DNA of 64,000 nt from positions 1-64,000 of the forward strand of contig JAJZZA010000006.1 of the NCBI GenBank assembly GCA_021797825.1, given 5' to 3'. Shown here piece after piece: positions 34,248-43,057 of the stretch (the first letter of the stretch is position 1; the number at the start of each line of letters is the position of its first letter). Below the pieces are notes generated by a model, which worked only from the letters and a program-made list of their open reading frames with translations, did not search any database and had not been told where the DNA came from. This stretch comes from Bacillota bacterium. GTDB lineage: Bacteria; Bacillota; Sulfobacillia; Sulfobacillales; Sulfobacillaceae. Made by a program: the position numbers and the translations under genes.

Positions 34248-35903
34248 ATGGCCACACAATTTCGATCAGAACAAACGGCAGACAGGCAACGGACGGAAAA
34301 CCGGGATCCGTATCAGGGGCACCGCGCCTTTCGCACCCTTTCGGGGACGCCGGTGCACGACCTTTATACGCCCGCTGACCTTCCGCCGTCGGCTGGCAAT
34401 GATCGACCGGGACAGTACCCATACACCCGCGGGATTCATGAAACCATGTATCGCGGGCGGCTATGGACGATGCGCCAATTTGCCGGATTCGGAACCGCGC
34501 GCGAGACCAACCAACGGTTTCACTATTTGCTTGAACAAGGCCAAACCGGACTGTCGGTGGCTTTCGACATGCCGACGCTGATGGGCTACGATTCGGATGA
34601 TGCGCATAGCCTGGGAGAGGTTGGCAGAGAGGGGGTGGCGATTGATTCGCTGGGAGACATGCAGCGCCTGTTTGCGGGGATTCCGTTGGACCAAGTCTCC
34701 ACCTCAATGACCATTAATGGCCCCGCACCGATTATTTGGGCCATGTATCTGGTAGCCGCCGAACGCCAGGGGGTTGCCTGGGACAAATTGCGAGGAACTT
34801 TGCAGGCTGACATTTTAAAAGAATACATTGCCCAAAAGGAATGGATCTTTCCACCAAAGCCATCCATGCGGCTGATTGTTGACATGATGGCGTACGCTAC
34901 CCATCACGTACCCCAATGGAACTCGATCAGCATCAGCGGGTATCACATCCGGGAAGCGGGGTCGACGGCAGTTCAGGAACTGGCATTTACCCTGGCGGAC
35001 GGATTTGCTTATGTGGAGGCGGGCATCCAGGCGGGACTTGATGTCGACGCGTTCGCGCCCCGGCTGTCGTTCTTTTTCAATTCACACATTGATTTTTTTG
35101 AGGAAATCGCCAAATTCCGGGCGGCGCGCCGAATTTGGGCACGCCACCTGAAGGACAAATACGGGGCCAAGGATCCCCGGTCCTGGACCATGCGGTTTCA
35201 CACCCAAACCGCCGGATGTTCCCTGACCGCGCAACAGGCGGAAAACAACATCGTGCGCACGGCTTTTGAGGCACTGGCCGCGGTGTTGGGAGGAACCCAG
35301 TCGCTGCATACCAATTCCATGGACGAAGTGCTCTCGTTGCCCACCGAAAAGGCTGTCAAAATCGCGCTGCGCACCCAGCAAATTATTGCCTACGAAACCG
35401 GAGTGCCCAATACGGTTGATCCCTTGGCTGGGTCCTATTATCTTGAGGCGCTGACGAATCACATGGAGCAAGAGGCGGAAGCATACTTTGCGCGGATCGA
35501 AGAAATCGGGGGCGTTTTGCCGGGCATTGAAAACGGCTTTTTTCAACGGGAAATTGCCGAGGCCTCCTATCGATACCAAAAGGAACTGGAGAATCATGAA
35601 CAGATCCAGGTGGGGGTCAACGCTTTTGTGGAACCGGAATCTGCCGAAGACCGCATCCAAATCCTAAAGATTGGTCCGGAAGTTGAGCAAGAGCAGATTG
35701 CCGATCTTAAGGCCTGGCGCGCCACGCGTCAGGAAGAGACCGCGAGCCGCGCGCTGGCGGGGCTCCGGGAGGCTTGCGCGACGGCTAGCGCGCCGCTAAT
35801 GCCGCGGATCGTGGACTGTGTTCGAGCCGGTGCCACCGAGGGTGAAATCGTACAGGCGATGAAGGACATTTTTGGCGGATGGCGGGAACGGCCAGTCTTT
35901 TAA
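34248..35903 (+). CDS. icmA: AdoCbl-dependent acyl-CoA mutase large subunit, isobutyryl-CoA type
   Basis: 551 residues from ATG 34248, behind AAGGGAG. TIM-barrel substrate domain only: [45 protein letters not shown] and [15 protein letters not shown]. The separate B12-binding domain is absent, so a small partner subunit is required; it is not next door. Two specificity positions read Phe78 (RQFAGF) and Gln196 (EYIAQKEW). Methylmalonyl-CoA mutase has Tyr89 and Arg207 there, isobutyryl-CoA mutase Phe80 and Gln198, with identical spacing of 118. Predicted reaction: isobutyryl-CoA to n-butyryl-CoA. Confidence 0.88.
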   Translation: MATQFRSEQTADRQRTENRDPYQGHRAFRTLSGTPVHDLYTPADLPPSAGNDRPGQYPYTRGIHETMYRGRLWTMRQFAGFGTARETNQRFHYLLEQGQTGLSVAFDMPTLMGYDSDDAHSLGEVGREGVAIDSLGDMQRLFAGIPLDQVSTSMTINGPAPIIWAMYLVAAERQGVAWDKLRGTLQADILKEYIAQKEWIFPPKPSMRLIVDMMAYATHHVPQWNSISISGYHIREAGSTAVQELAFTLADGFAYVEAGIQAGLDVDAFAPRLSFFFNSHIDFFEEIAKFRAARRIWARHLKDKYGAKDPRSWTMRFHTQTAGCSLTAQQAENNIVRTAFEALAAVLGGTQSLHTNSMDEVLSLPTEKAVKIALRTQQIIAYETGVPNTVDPLAGSYYLEALTNHMEQEAEAYFARIEEIGGVLPGIENGFFQREIAEASYRYQKELENHEQIQVGVNAFVEPESAEDRIQILKIGPEVEQEQIADLKAWRATRQEETASRALAGLREACATASAPLMPRIVDCVRAGATEGEIVQAMKDIFGGWRERPVF

Positions 35904-36073
35904 CACATAGGCTGCGCAGAAAATTGGTCAAGGCTGATCTCTGTCCGCAAGCGGGCATGGCGACCGACAACGTGCCGTGGGCGGCGACGGTGTTGGACTT
36001 CGACCAGGCGAGTGGGGTTGGCCAGGGTCGGAGCATTCCGGGCGCTTGGTATGCCGTATCGAGGTGAAGGGCC

Positions 36074-36652
36074 GTGCGCAGCTTCGGGATGGAATTTAGG
36101 CCATGGAATCTTTCCCGTTGCCGGCGGGGACGATGGATGGTGTTTGGGTGGCTCGGGCGTCACGTGGGGGTGCGATGGGTCCATCGCCTGATGTGGCTGA
36201 CCCAGGCCAAATTTGTGGTGTCGGTGGCGATTGTGGTGTTTCACCAAGAGCAGGTGCTCTTCTTGCGGCACAGTTATCGACCGCGCTACCCGTGGGGACT
36301 TCCGACGGGGTGGGTGCGCCCGTCCGAGACGCCCGAAGAGGCGGCACTGCGCGAAGTGGCGGAAGAGGCCGCGATTTGTCTGGAGCGTGTGGATTGGGTT
36401 GCCTCGCAACGACCGACCGCTCATCACCTGCAATTGACCTATCGCGGGGAAGTGTCGACGGCGCTCGCGGTTGGGCCATCGGGTGACGGGGAGATTTTGG
36501 AAGGCCGCTGGCTGTCGTTGGGCGACTGGCCGGACGGGTTGTTGCCGTCGCAAGTGGCCCTCATCGAAGCGGCCTCCACCGCTCGCAACCGTATGGGGGG
36601 AATTCATCGCCAGCCAGTGTCTGGCGAGCGATGTCAAAGCCCGAAAGACTAG
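36074..36652 (+). CDS. Nudix hydrolase with basic N-terminal extension
   Basis: 192 residues from GTG 36074. The Nudix box GWVRPSETPEEAALREVAEEAAI (about 78-100) is complete except that the late Gly is Ala. The first 45 residues are Arg/Trp-rich and may associate with membrane. Pyrophosphohydrolase of unknown substrate. It begins 170 bases after the mutase gene. Confidence 0.85.
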   Translation: MRSFGMEFRPWNLSRCRRGRWMVFGWLGRHVGVRWVHRLMWLTQAKFVVSVAIVVFHQEQVLFLRHSYRPRYPWGLPTGWVRPSETPEEAALREVAEEAAICLERVDWVASQRPTAHHLQLTYRGEVSTALAVGPSGDGEILEGRWLSLGDWPDGLLPSQVALIEAASTARNRMGGIHRQPVSGERCQSPKD

Positions 36653-36671
36653 GTGGGGAGGGAGATGGCCG

Positions 36672-37784
36672 GTGCGGCAAAGACGGGTTGAACGGGCGGC
36701 CGGAGTAGTCCTGGCGGGGGTGGTGCTGGCGGGGTGTGCAACGTCGCCGGCAACACCGCTGGTAGGGTTGCCCACGACCACTTATCCCGCCGTGTTGCGC
36801 TACCCGATTGGACGGGTGGGGCCCGTCTTGGAAGGACAGGTCGAGGCCATTACGGTCAGTCGGAACGTCGTTTCGGCTGTCGTCCGCTGGACCAACATCC
36901 CCCAGTCCGCATCACTGCTGCGATGGGCGCGAGGATCGCTGACATCCACCCGCCCCCTCGTGCAGTATGTGGCGGCGGTGAATGTCAACGGCCATCTCTG
37001 GTGGGCCCGCCGGCAGGCTTCGTCGTTGGTGGTATCGGATGGGACGGTGCGCCGAACGGTGGAGTTGCCAGCGGGGGCTTCTCCCGTGCCGCAGCTGATG
37101 GTGGTCCCATCCGGCGCCGGGGGCGCAATTGTGCTCCGCACGCCAACTGGTGAGGGGGTGCAAAGCTGGGGCGATTTAGGAATGGTGTGGAGTCCTTTGC
37201 CAGCAGGGCAACCCGGTCCGGTTGCAATGGGCCCGGGCCGCACCCTGTGGGCGGCAGTGGCCCGCCCCGATCACCTGTTGGTGCGGGCCGGGGCCAGGTG
37301 GCGGCAATGGCCGCTGCCCGGACCCGTGCTGACCATGTGGCCAGGACGGCGGGGGATGTGGGTGCTGATCAATACCGTGTCCAATGTGCAGTCCGGGATT
37401 GGCACGAGCATAATGGAGTTTTCGGCGTCGGGTCAGCGCCTGCGGCAGATTGCGGTGCCGGAACCGTCCACCACCGGGCCGGGCTCCATTACGCCCTGGT
37501 ATGGGGGAGCCACCAACATCCTGTCCAGTGGCCCCCGCCAGGCGGTGGCGGTGTTGTGGGACCCGGCCTCCCAACAGATTGCCCTGGAGGGGATTGATCT
37601 GGGCACCGGCCGGGGTCAACTGTGGCCGCGGGCGATTTTGTCTGATAATCTGGCACCGGGCCAACGACCGAACTTTCCCCTGCGGCAGGTGGACGGGATG
37701 ACAGTGATCGGCAACGGAAATGGCCTGGCGTTTTATGTCCCCAGCACGACCGTCTGGTCGCGGGTCCATAACATCATGAATTAA
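36672..37784 (+). CDS. Lipoprotein of unknown function, possibly beta-propeller
   Basis: 370 residues from GTG 36672, chosen because GGGGAGGGAGA precedes it and a lipoprotein signal follows: basic start, hydrophobic run AAGVVLAGVVLAG and lipobox LAGC (Cys about residue 22). The rest is Trp/Gly-rich with repeated beta-type segments (SWGDLGMVWSPLPAG, GRTLWAAVARPDHLL, RRGMWVLINT), suggesting a propeller-like fold. Probably anchored on the outer face of the membrane. Partner unknown. Confidence 0.75.
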   Translation: MRQRRVERAAGVVLAGVVLAGCATSPATPLVGLPTTTYPAVLRYPIGRVGPVLEGQVEAITVSRNVVSAVVRWTNIPQSASLLRWARGSLTSTRPLVQYVAAVNVNGHLWWARRQASSLVVSDGTVRRTVELPAGASPVPQLMVVPSGAGGAIVLRTPTGEGVQSWGDLGMVWSPLPAGQPGPVAMGPGRTLWAAVARPDHLLVRAGARWRQWPLPGPVLTMWPGRRGMWVLINTVSNVQSGIGTSIMEFSASGQRLRQIAVPEPSTTGPGSITPWYGGATNILSSGPRQAVAVLWDPASQQIALEGIDLGTGRGQLWPRAILSDNLAPGQRPNFPLRQVDGMTVIGNGNGLAFYVPSTTVWSRVHNIMN

Positions 37785-37833
37785 GCCGCTCAGTCATACC
37801 TTCTCAGAAGAACCTTGCCGAGGAGGGGGAGAC

Positions 37834-38649
37834 ATGGACATCGCGTCGGAGGGGCCGAACGCGGGCGCGACGGAGCAGCGGGCGGTAATCACCGGGGGGA
37901 GCCGGGGGATCGGCTTCGCCGTGGCGCGGCGCCTGGTGGCTAACGGCGCCAAGGTGTTGCTGGTGGCGCGGGATCCGGCCACATTGGAGGCGGCGGTGGG
38001 CATTTTGAATCAAATCCGGCCCGGTTCCGCAGCGGGCCTGCCATGTCGGGTGGACGGGCAGGAGCGCACCGCCCGGCTGATTGTCGACAATGCCCTAAGA
38101 CAATGGGGTCGCGTCAATTTGTTGCTGAATGCCGCTGGCGGGGCCACCGTGGCGTCGGTCTTGGATGCGCCTTGGGACGTCTGGCGGAGCGATTTTGAGG
38201 TGAAATTTTGGGGATACCTGTCTTTGTTGCGGGCGGTTATGCCGGCTTTTCGAGAGGCTGGCGGGGGGGTTGCGGTCAATATTCTGGGGGTGGCGGGGAA
38301 AGATCCCAGTGTCCGCCTGCCTATCGCCAGCGCCATTAACGGGGCGCTGCGGAACGTGACCAAAGTTCTGGCGGATGTGGGGGCGGCGGACGCCATCCGT
38401 ATCGTAAACGTCAATCCCGGCGCGACCGAGACGGACTTGCTGCCTGACATGGCGCGGGGGACAGCCCGACTACTGGGACGGGACCCGGCCGTAGTGCTGG
38501 CGGAAATGCGGGCCAATGCGCCTTTTGGCCGGCTTCCGGCCGCGGATGACATTGCCGAGTGCGTGCTCTTTCTGATGTCATCCCACGCCTCCTTTATTAC
38601 CGGTACCAGCATCGACGTCGATGAAGGGGTCCATCGCGGGCCGGCTTAA
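37834..38649 (+). CDS. Short-chain dehydrogenase/reductase-fold protein lacking the catalytic Tyr and Lys
   Basis: 271 residues; GAGGAGGGGGAG precedes the ATG. Cofactor motif TGGSRGIGFAVARRL near 20 and LLNAAGG near 95 are normal, and VNVNPGATETDLL and ITGTSIDVDEG fit SDRs. Where YxxxK should be, the protein reads PIASAINGALRNVTK, so the Tyr is Ala and the Lys is Asn. It may bind NAD(P)H without classical SDR chemistry. Confidence 0.85.
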   Translation: MDIASEGPNAGATEQRAVITGGSRGIGFAVARRLVANGAKVLLVARDPATLEAAVGILNQIRPGSAAGLPCRVDGQERTARLIVDNALRQWGRVNLLLNAAGGATVASVLDAPWDVWRSDFEVKFWGYLSLLRAVMPAFREAGGGVAVNILGVAGKDPSVRLPIASAINGALRNVTKVLADVGAADAIRIVNVNPGATETDLLPDMARGTARLLGRDPAVVLAEMRANAPFGRLPAADDIAECVLFLMSSHASFITGTSIDVDEGVHRGPA

Positions 38650-39023
38650 CGGCTAAACCGGCGGAGCGGATCCGACGGACAGCGTTAGTGCGCCTGGGCT
38701 AGCGGGACCGGCTCCGGGGAGGTGTCCTCCCTGAACAAGCGGCCGCGGCGGGAAGACAACAGAACATTAGGCGTCTCGAAGCCGTCTGGGGGCGATAGCG
38801 CAGCCTGTTGGCGGGTGCCGTCTCGGAGCCGACCCGAACGCAAGAGACGCCGGGTGGGCTAAGACGTATGCAGTTCTGCATAGCGTTGTCGAAGATTGTG
38901 GATATGTTGGGGATAACGTTGTGAAAAAACTGTGGATGAATTGTGCATAACAGAAGGAAATCCTTTTGTGTCGCACGAATTGAATGGTTGCGTGAAGACA
39001 ACGGAATCAGGAGGGAACGCGCC
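38650..39023. other. Intergenic region with DnaA-box cluster
   Basis: No gene is seen. The right part is AT-richer than its surroundings and contains four DnaA-box-like 9-mers (separate entry). Confidence 0.6.
38897..38950. promoter_or_regulatory. Cluster of four DnaA-box-like sequences
   Basis: TGTGGATAT (38897-38905), TGGGGATAA (38908-38916), TGTGGATGA (38931-38939) and TGTGCATAA (38942-38950) each match TGTGGATAA (complement of TTATCCACA) at 8 of 9 positions, all in the same orientation. Their starts are 11, 23 and 11 bases apart, so they lie on nearly the same helix face. Either a DnaA-binding regulatory site or part of an origin. Confidence 0.55.
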
Positions 39024-39281
39024 ATGGAGGAAAGATGCCCGATTTGCGGGTCAGAGGATATTGTCACCACCGGTCCGTTAACCGTGGAAGGCCCGCGAGC
39101 GATGATGACTGTTGTTCATGGGCGACAGTGCATCCTGTGCGGGAATCTGCAGGTGATGGTGCCCCAGGCGCTGCTGGTTCGGCTCTATCCGCCCGGATTG
39201 CGATATTTGACCCAAGGGCGGCGGGCCCGGTTGCAGAATCGCCGCAAGGTGCGGCGTCGGGCTATGTCGCGCATTACATGA
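39024..39281 (+). CDS. Small zinc-ribbon protein
   Basis: 85 residues from ATG 39024, behind AGGAGGGA. Two Cys pairs, CPICG (residues 5-9) and CILCG (about 39-43), form a zinc ribbon; the C-terminus is Arg-rich. Possibly nucleic-acid binding. Its leader holds the DnaA-box cluster. Confidence 0.7.
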   Translation: MEERCPICGSEDIVTTGPLTVEGPRAMMTVVHGRQCILCGNLQVMVPQALLVRLYPPGLRYLTQGRRARLQNRRKVRRRAMSRIT

Positions 39282-39989
39282 CCCGCCCGGATTCCAGGCG
39301 CCCGCTATCCGCAGTGGATGTCCAGGACGCAATCATCACCACGCGGCGAACAGTCGTGGACACGGATTTGACATAGGGATGACCCCCCGCAATGCGAGAA
39401 ATGGCCCCGTTTTATCAGACCTGGCACCCGATCTAAAAAATCTTGGCTGCGGCTGCTGCGCGGGCCGGGCTCGTCAACGAGCTGTCATCACTGCCCCGGT
39501 GGTGGGGTCGGCGTGGATCGGACGCCAGCGCCCTGCAACGAGTTCCAGAGACCGGGGAGAGTTAAGCCAGCCGCACCCATACCGTTCCACGCCGCGGTCT
39601 TTGAAGGGGACAACGGAGCCACATCCACCGCGCTATCGCAGTCGTTGCCAAAAGGCTTATGCCCGGGCTGAGGGATGGGCCAGGCGAACTCGGCCCGGCT
39701 CCGGCTGGAACCCGCACGGTGTCCGGCCGCCACACGCTCGGTGGAGATTTCGGGCGGAGACCGTGGCCGGGAAACCCCGGCTGCCTGCCTGTGGGGATAT
39801 TGCGGGAAAAAAATTTGCTCCCCCACGCCAGGAGAGGCAAACTAGGGGTGGATCGGTGGTTCCTGTGGCGGACCGTAACTAGTCGGACCATCGGGCGGGG
39901 ATCTTCCGGCCAGAGGTCCTGTCCTGGGTCAGCGCATAGCAAACCCCCGTCAGCCTGCCGAGAACACAACCATCATACAGGGGGTAGGC
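39282..39989. other. 0.7-kb gene-free region
   Basis: Open frames on both strands look like composition-driven shadows. No repeats or RNA structures recognised. Confidence 0.5.
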
Positions 39990-40832
39990 GTGGTGAACCC
40001 ACTAGAGTGGCAAGAGCGCTTGCGCAATGCGGGTTATCTGGCTGATGAGCATTTTAGCTTAATGATCGGTCTGGCCGTCGCCATGCAGCGCCCATTGCTC
40101 TTGGAAGGCCCGGCAGGCAGCGGCAAAACATTTTTGGCGGAGGCGCTGGCAGCGGCCACCCGCCGCCAATTGGTGCGCTTGTCGTGTTATGAGGGCATTG
40201 ACGCTGCGCAGGCCCTGTATGATTGGAACTATCATAAGCAACTCACCGCCTTGGCCCGTCAAGCCGATGTCGATCCGTTCGGACCCGGCTTCTTGCTGGA
40301 ACGTCCGTTAATGCACGCCCTGACGATTGCCCATGGCGCGGTGTTGCTGATTGACGAAGTGGATCGGGCGGATGAAGGATTCGAGGCGCTGCTGCTCGAA
40401 TTCCTTTCCGGCTATCAAATCACCGTGCCCGAACGCGACACGGTGCGCGCGGTGGTGCCGCCGATTACGGTTTTGACCTCAAATCGGCAGCGCTCGCTAA
40501 GCGATGCGTTGCGCCGGCGGTGCCTCTACGCCTACGTGGATTGGCCCGCGCCGGCGCGCGAGCGGGAGATTGTGCGCCTGTACGTGCCCGAGATGCCGCC
40601 GGATCTGGTCGATGCGCTGGTGACCGGGGTGGGTTGCCTTCGCCAGTTTGGTCTGTTAAAGCCGCCCGGTCTGGCGGAAACGGTCGATTGGGCGCGGGCG
40701 CAGCGGGTCATGGGCTTTCCAGGCTGGCAAAGGGAATGGGTGCAGGCTACGCTCGGCTGCGTCATTAAAGACATGATGGATTTCGCCACCGTCGCAGAAC
40801 GCCTGGACGATTTGATGACGGGACGTTCCTGA
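39990..40832 (+). CDS. coxD: MoxR-family AAA+ ATPase (CoxD-like)
   Basis: 280 residues from GTG 39990 (GTG 39993 also possible). Walker A LLLEGPAGSGKTFLAEAL near 36, Walker B VLLIDEVDRADEGFEALLLEF near 110, sensor ILTSNRQR and arginine segment DALRRRCLYAYVDWP. MoxR ATPases beside Cox genes help mature the molybdenum cofactor site of the large subunit. It is followed in the same frame by the VWA gene, separated only by a TGA codon. Confidence 0.92.
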   Translation: MVNPLEWQERLRNAGYLADEHFSLMIGLAVAMQRPLLLEGPAGSGKTFLAEALAAATRRQLVRLSCYEGIDAAQALYDWNYHKQLTALARQADVDPFGPGFLLERPLMHALTIAHGAVLLIDEVDRADEGFEALLLEFLSGYQITVPERDTVRAVVPPITVLTSNRQRSLSDALRRRCLYAYVDWPAPAREREIVRLYVPEMPPDLVDALVTGVGCLRQFGLLKPPGLAETVDWARAQRVMGFPGWQREWVQATLGCVIKDMMDFATVAERLDDLMTGRS

Positions 40833-41045
40833 ACGGCGCGACTGGCGGAGCCGGAGGCCCCGCGCACAAGCGAGACGTCCCGCCCGGCCGGGGAGGCGGA
40901 CCACGCCCCCGCGAGCAGACGCCGGGCTGACGGCTATTCCGCCAGCACCGGGAATGGGGGGCGGCCGACGGCGGTTCCGACCCTGCCGGATTGGGTTTGG
41001 CGGTTAGGCGACCGGCGCGGGCAGGTCAAAACGATACCGCAGCGG

Positions 41046-41735
41046 GTGGGTCCGGGTTTGGGCGCGGTGCGGGGGCCGGATTGGCGGGCGAGCCTGCGTT
41101 GGTGGTCGCGTCGGGGGGGCGTCGACGGTCAAGTTTATTGGCGCCGGCAACCTCGCCAACCCGGGCGGATTGTGGTGTTGTGGGATGTCTCCGGTTCGAT
41201 GCAGGAATACGTCGGGCTTTACGCCCCCTGGATCTACCGTTTGGCGGTGCTTTATCCGCGGGTGGGAGTGTTTCCCTTCGGCGTCACCTGGCAAGATGCT
41301 ACCCGGGTTATGCGGGGATCGTTTGCCGAGGCCTGGCAGCGGGTGGACGATCAGTCCGGCATTTGGGGAGCAGGCACCGCGATCGGGGCGGCGCTGGGGA
41401 GCTGGAATGTTGCGCGGGGTGGTCACTGGCTGTCCGGCTCGACGCTGGTCATTATAATCAGTGATGGCTGGGACGTCGGCCGACCCGAGCAGCTGGAGGA
41501 GGCGCTGCGCGCCATCCGCGGCCGTGCCGGGCGGCTGGTGTGGATTAATCCCTTGATGGCCACGCCGGGTTTTTCGCCCAAAACCCGGGCCTTGCGCGTC
41601 GCGAACAAATTCGCCGACCTCATGGCGTCGGGACATAATCCCGCGGCGCTGCTGCAACTTGTGCAGCGGTGGCAAACAGCCGATTCTTCGAGGCGGACAC
41701 CGTGGTTAGCGCGCGGCGAGACGGATGCGACATGA
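41046..41735 (+). CDS. coxE: CoxE-like von Willebrand factor A domain protein
   Basis: 229 residues from GTG 41046. The VWA MIDAS motif is VVLWDVSGSMQEY near 44-55, with later TAIGAAL and IIISDGWDVG. The coding frame stays open upstream as far as the moxR stop and reads protein-like (TLPDWVWRLGDRRGQV), but has no ATG, GTG or TTG there. The real protein probably starts earlier, at CTG 40842 or by coupling. It pairs with MoxR as a maturation chaperone. Confidence 0.85.
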   Translation: MGPGLGAVRGPDWRASLRWWSRRGGVDGQVYWRRQPRQPGRIVVLWDVSGSMQEYVGLYAPWIYRLAVLYPRVGVFPFGVTWQDATRVMRGSFAEAWQRVDDQSGIWGAGTAIGAALGSWNVARGGHWLSGSTLVIIISDGWDVGRPEQLEEALRAIRGRAGRLVWINPLMATPGFSPKTRALRVANKFADLMASGHNPAALLQLVQRWQTADSSRRTPWLARGETDAT

Positions 41736-41756
41736 ACCAGTATAGGGGGGAGAAGC

Positions 41757-42566
41757 ATGAAACCGGCAGCGTTTGAATATTTCCGGGCATCGAATGCCGT
41801 GCAAGCGGTCGGTCTGTTGCAGCAATACCGGGAAGCCAAAATCCTGGCCGGCGGTCAAAGTTTGGTGCCGCTCATGAATTTCCGGCTAAGTCGGCCGTCG
41901 GCTTTGGTGGACATTAGCGGGATCACCGAGCTTGCGCGGATTGTCCCCACCGCGCACGGCTTGAGATTGGGAGCCCTGGTGCGCCATCAAGATCTGGTGG
42001 ATAACCCCATGGTTAGGGAGACGATTCCCGTGTTGGCGGAGGCTGCGGCGCACATTGGGCACTGGGCGGTACGGAATCGGGGAACGGTGGGGGGCAGCCT
42101 GGCGCATGCGGATCCGGCTGCGGAACTGCCGGCGGTCATGGTTGCGCTGGGAGCCGACATTGTGGTGATGGATGCGGAGGGGGAACGAAAAATTCCGGCG
42201 CGCGCCTTCTTTGTCGGGTTCTATACGACCACCCTGGGCTCCGATGCCTTGATTGTGGCGATCGAGATGCCTAGGCCCCGGGAGCCAGTGGGATTTTATG
42301 AAGTGGTCCGCCGCCACGGGGATTTCGCGTTGGCCGGCGCCCTGGTGGAAGCGGGCGAAAGCACCGGTGCCGTGACCTGGTTTGGCGTCACCCCGGCGCC
42401 GGTGCGGATGGCCTGGACCGCTTTGGCGGAGGATGAGGGTTTGCGCCGGCAGCAATGGGAGCGGCTGACGCGCGATCTGGATTTTGCCGGCGACGAGGCG
42501 TTTCGGCGGCCGTTGGCGGTCACCGTGGCGGAACGCGCCTACCAGCGGGCCAGAGGGGGGCATTAA
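41757..42566 (+). CDS. coxM: Molybdenum hydroxylase FAD-binding subunit (CoxM-like)
   Basis: 269 residues. FAD motifs are KILAGGQSLVPLMNFRL at 29-45 and NRGTVGGSLAHADPAAELP near 106-124. Passes electrons from the iron-sulfur subunit to an acceptor. GGGGGGAGAAGC precedes the ATG; coxS follows after 2 bases. Confidence 0.95.
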   Translation: MKPAAFEYFRASNAVQAVGLLQQYREAKILAGGQSLVPLMNFRLSRPSALVDISGITELARIVPTAHGLRLGALVRHQDLVDNPMVRETIPVLAEAAAHIGHWAVRNRGTVGGSLAHADPAAELPAVMVALGADIVVMDAEGERKIPARAFFVGFYTTTLGSDALIVAIEMPRPREPVGFYEVVRRHGDFALAGALVEAGESTGAVTWFGVTPAPVRMAWTALAEDEGLRRQQWERLTRDLDFAGDEAFRRPLAVTVAERAYQRARGGH

Positions 42567-42568
42567 GC

Positions 42569-43057
42569 ATGGTCGAGACCACACGCATCGAATTGCTGGT
42601 CAACGGTGAACGGTTGACGGCGGATGTCGAGCCTCGGTGGAGCCTGGCCGATGTGCTGCGTCATCAACTGGGGCTGTTGGGAACGCACGTGGGTTGCGAG
42701 CAGGGCGTGTGCGGGGCGTGCACGGTGCTGCTGAACGGAGAACCCGCGCGGAGTTGTCTGATCTTCGCGGTGGCAGTGGCCGACGGGGTGGCGATCACCA
42801 CCATTGAAGGCATGAACCGTGCGGAGGGGATGACGCCGTTGCAAACCGCGTTGCGGGAGCACCACGGGCTGCAATGCGGGTTCTGCACGCCCGGGATGGT
42901 GTTGACCGCCCACGCTCTGCTCACCCGGGAGCCGGAGGCCGACGAGGGCCGGATCCGGGAGGCGCTGTCGGGAAACTTGTGCCGCTGTACCGGCTATCAA
43001 TTCATTGTGGATGCGGTAGCCGCGGCGAGACCGGCTTATCGGAAGGAGGAACCTTAA
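42569..43057 (+). CDS. coxS: Molybdenum hydroxylase [2Fe-2S] subunit (CoxS-like)
   Basis: 162 residues from ATG 42569, behind AGAGGGGGG. The plant-type cluster is CEQGVCGACTVLLNG near 44-58 and the second cluster is CGFCTPGM near 107 with CRCTGY near 144. The 43058 start of coxL follows its stop directly. Confidence 0.96.
   Translation: MVETTRIELLVNGERLTADVEPRWSLADVLRHQLGLLGTHVGCEQGVCGACTVLLNGEPARSCLIFAVAVADGVAITTIEGMNRAEGMTPLQTALREHHGLQCGFCTPGMVLTAHALLTREPEADEGRIREALSGNLCRCTGYQFIVDAVAAARPAYRKEEP

Noticed and set aside
38650-39023. Calling the DnaA-box cluster the chromosomal origin
   Set aside because: No dnaA, dnaN, rpmH or rnpA nearby; the boxes are all one mismatch from consensus, so only a candidate DnaA site is claimed.
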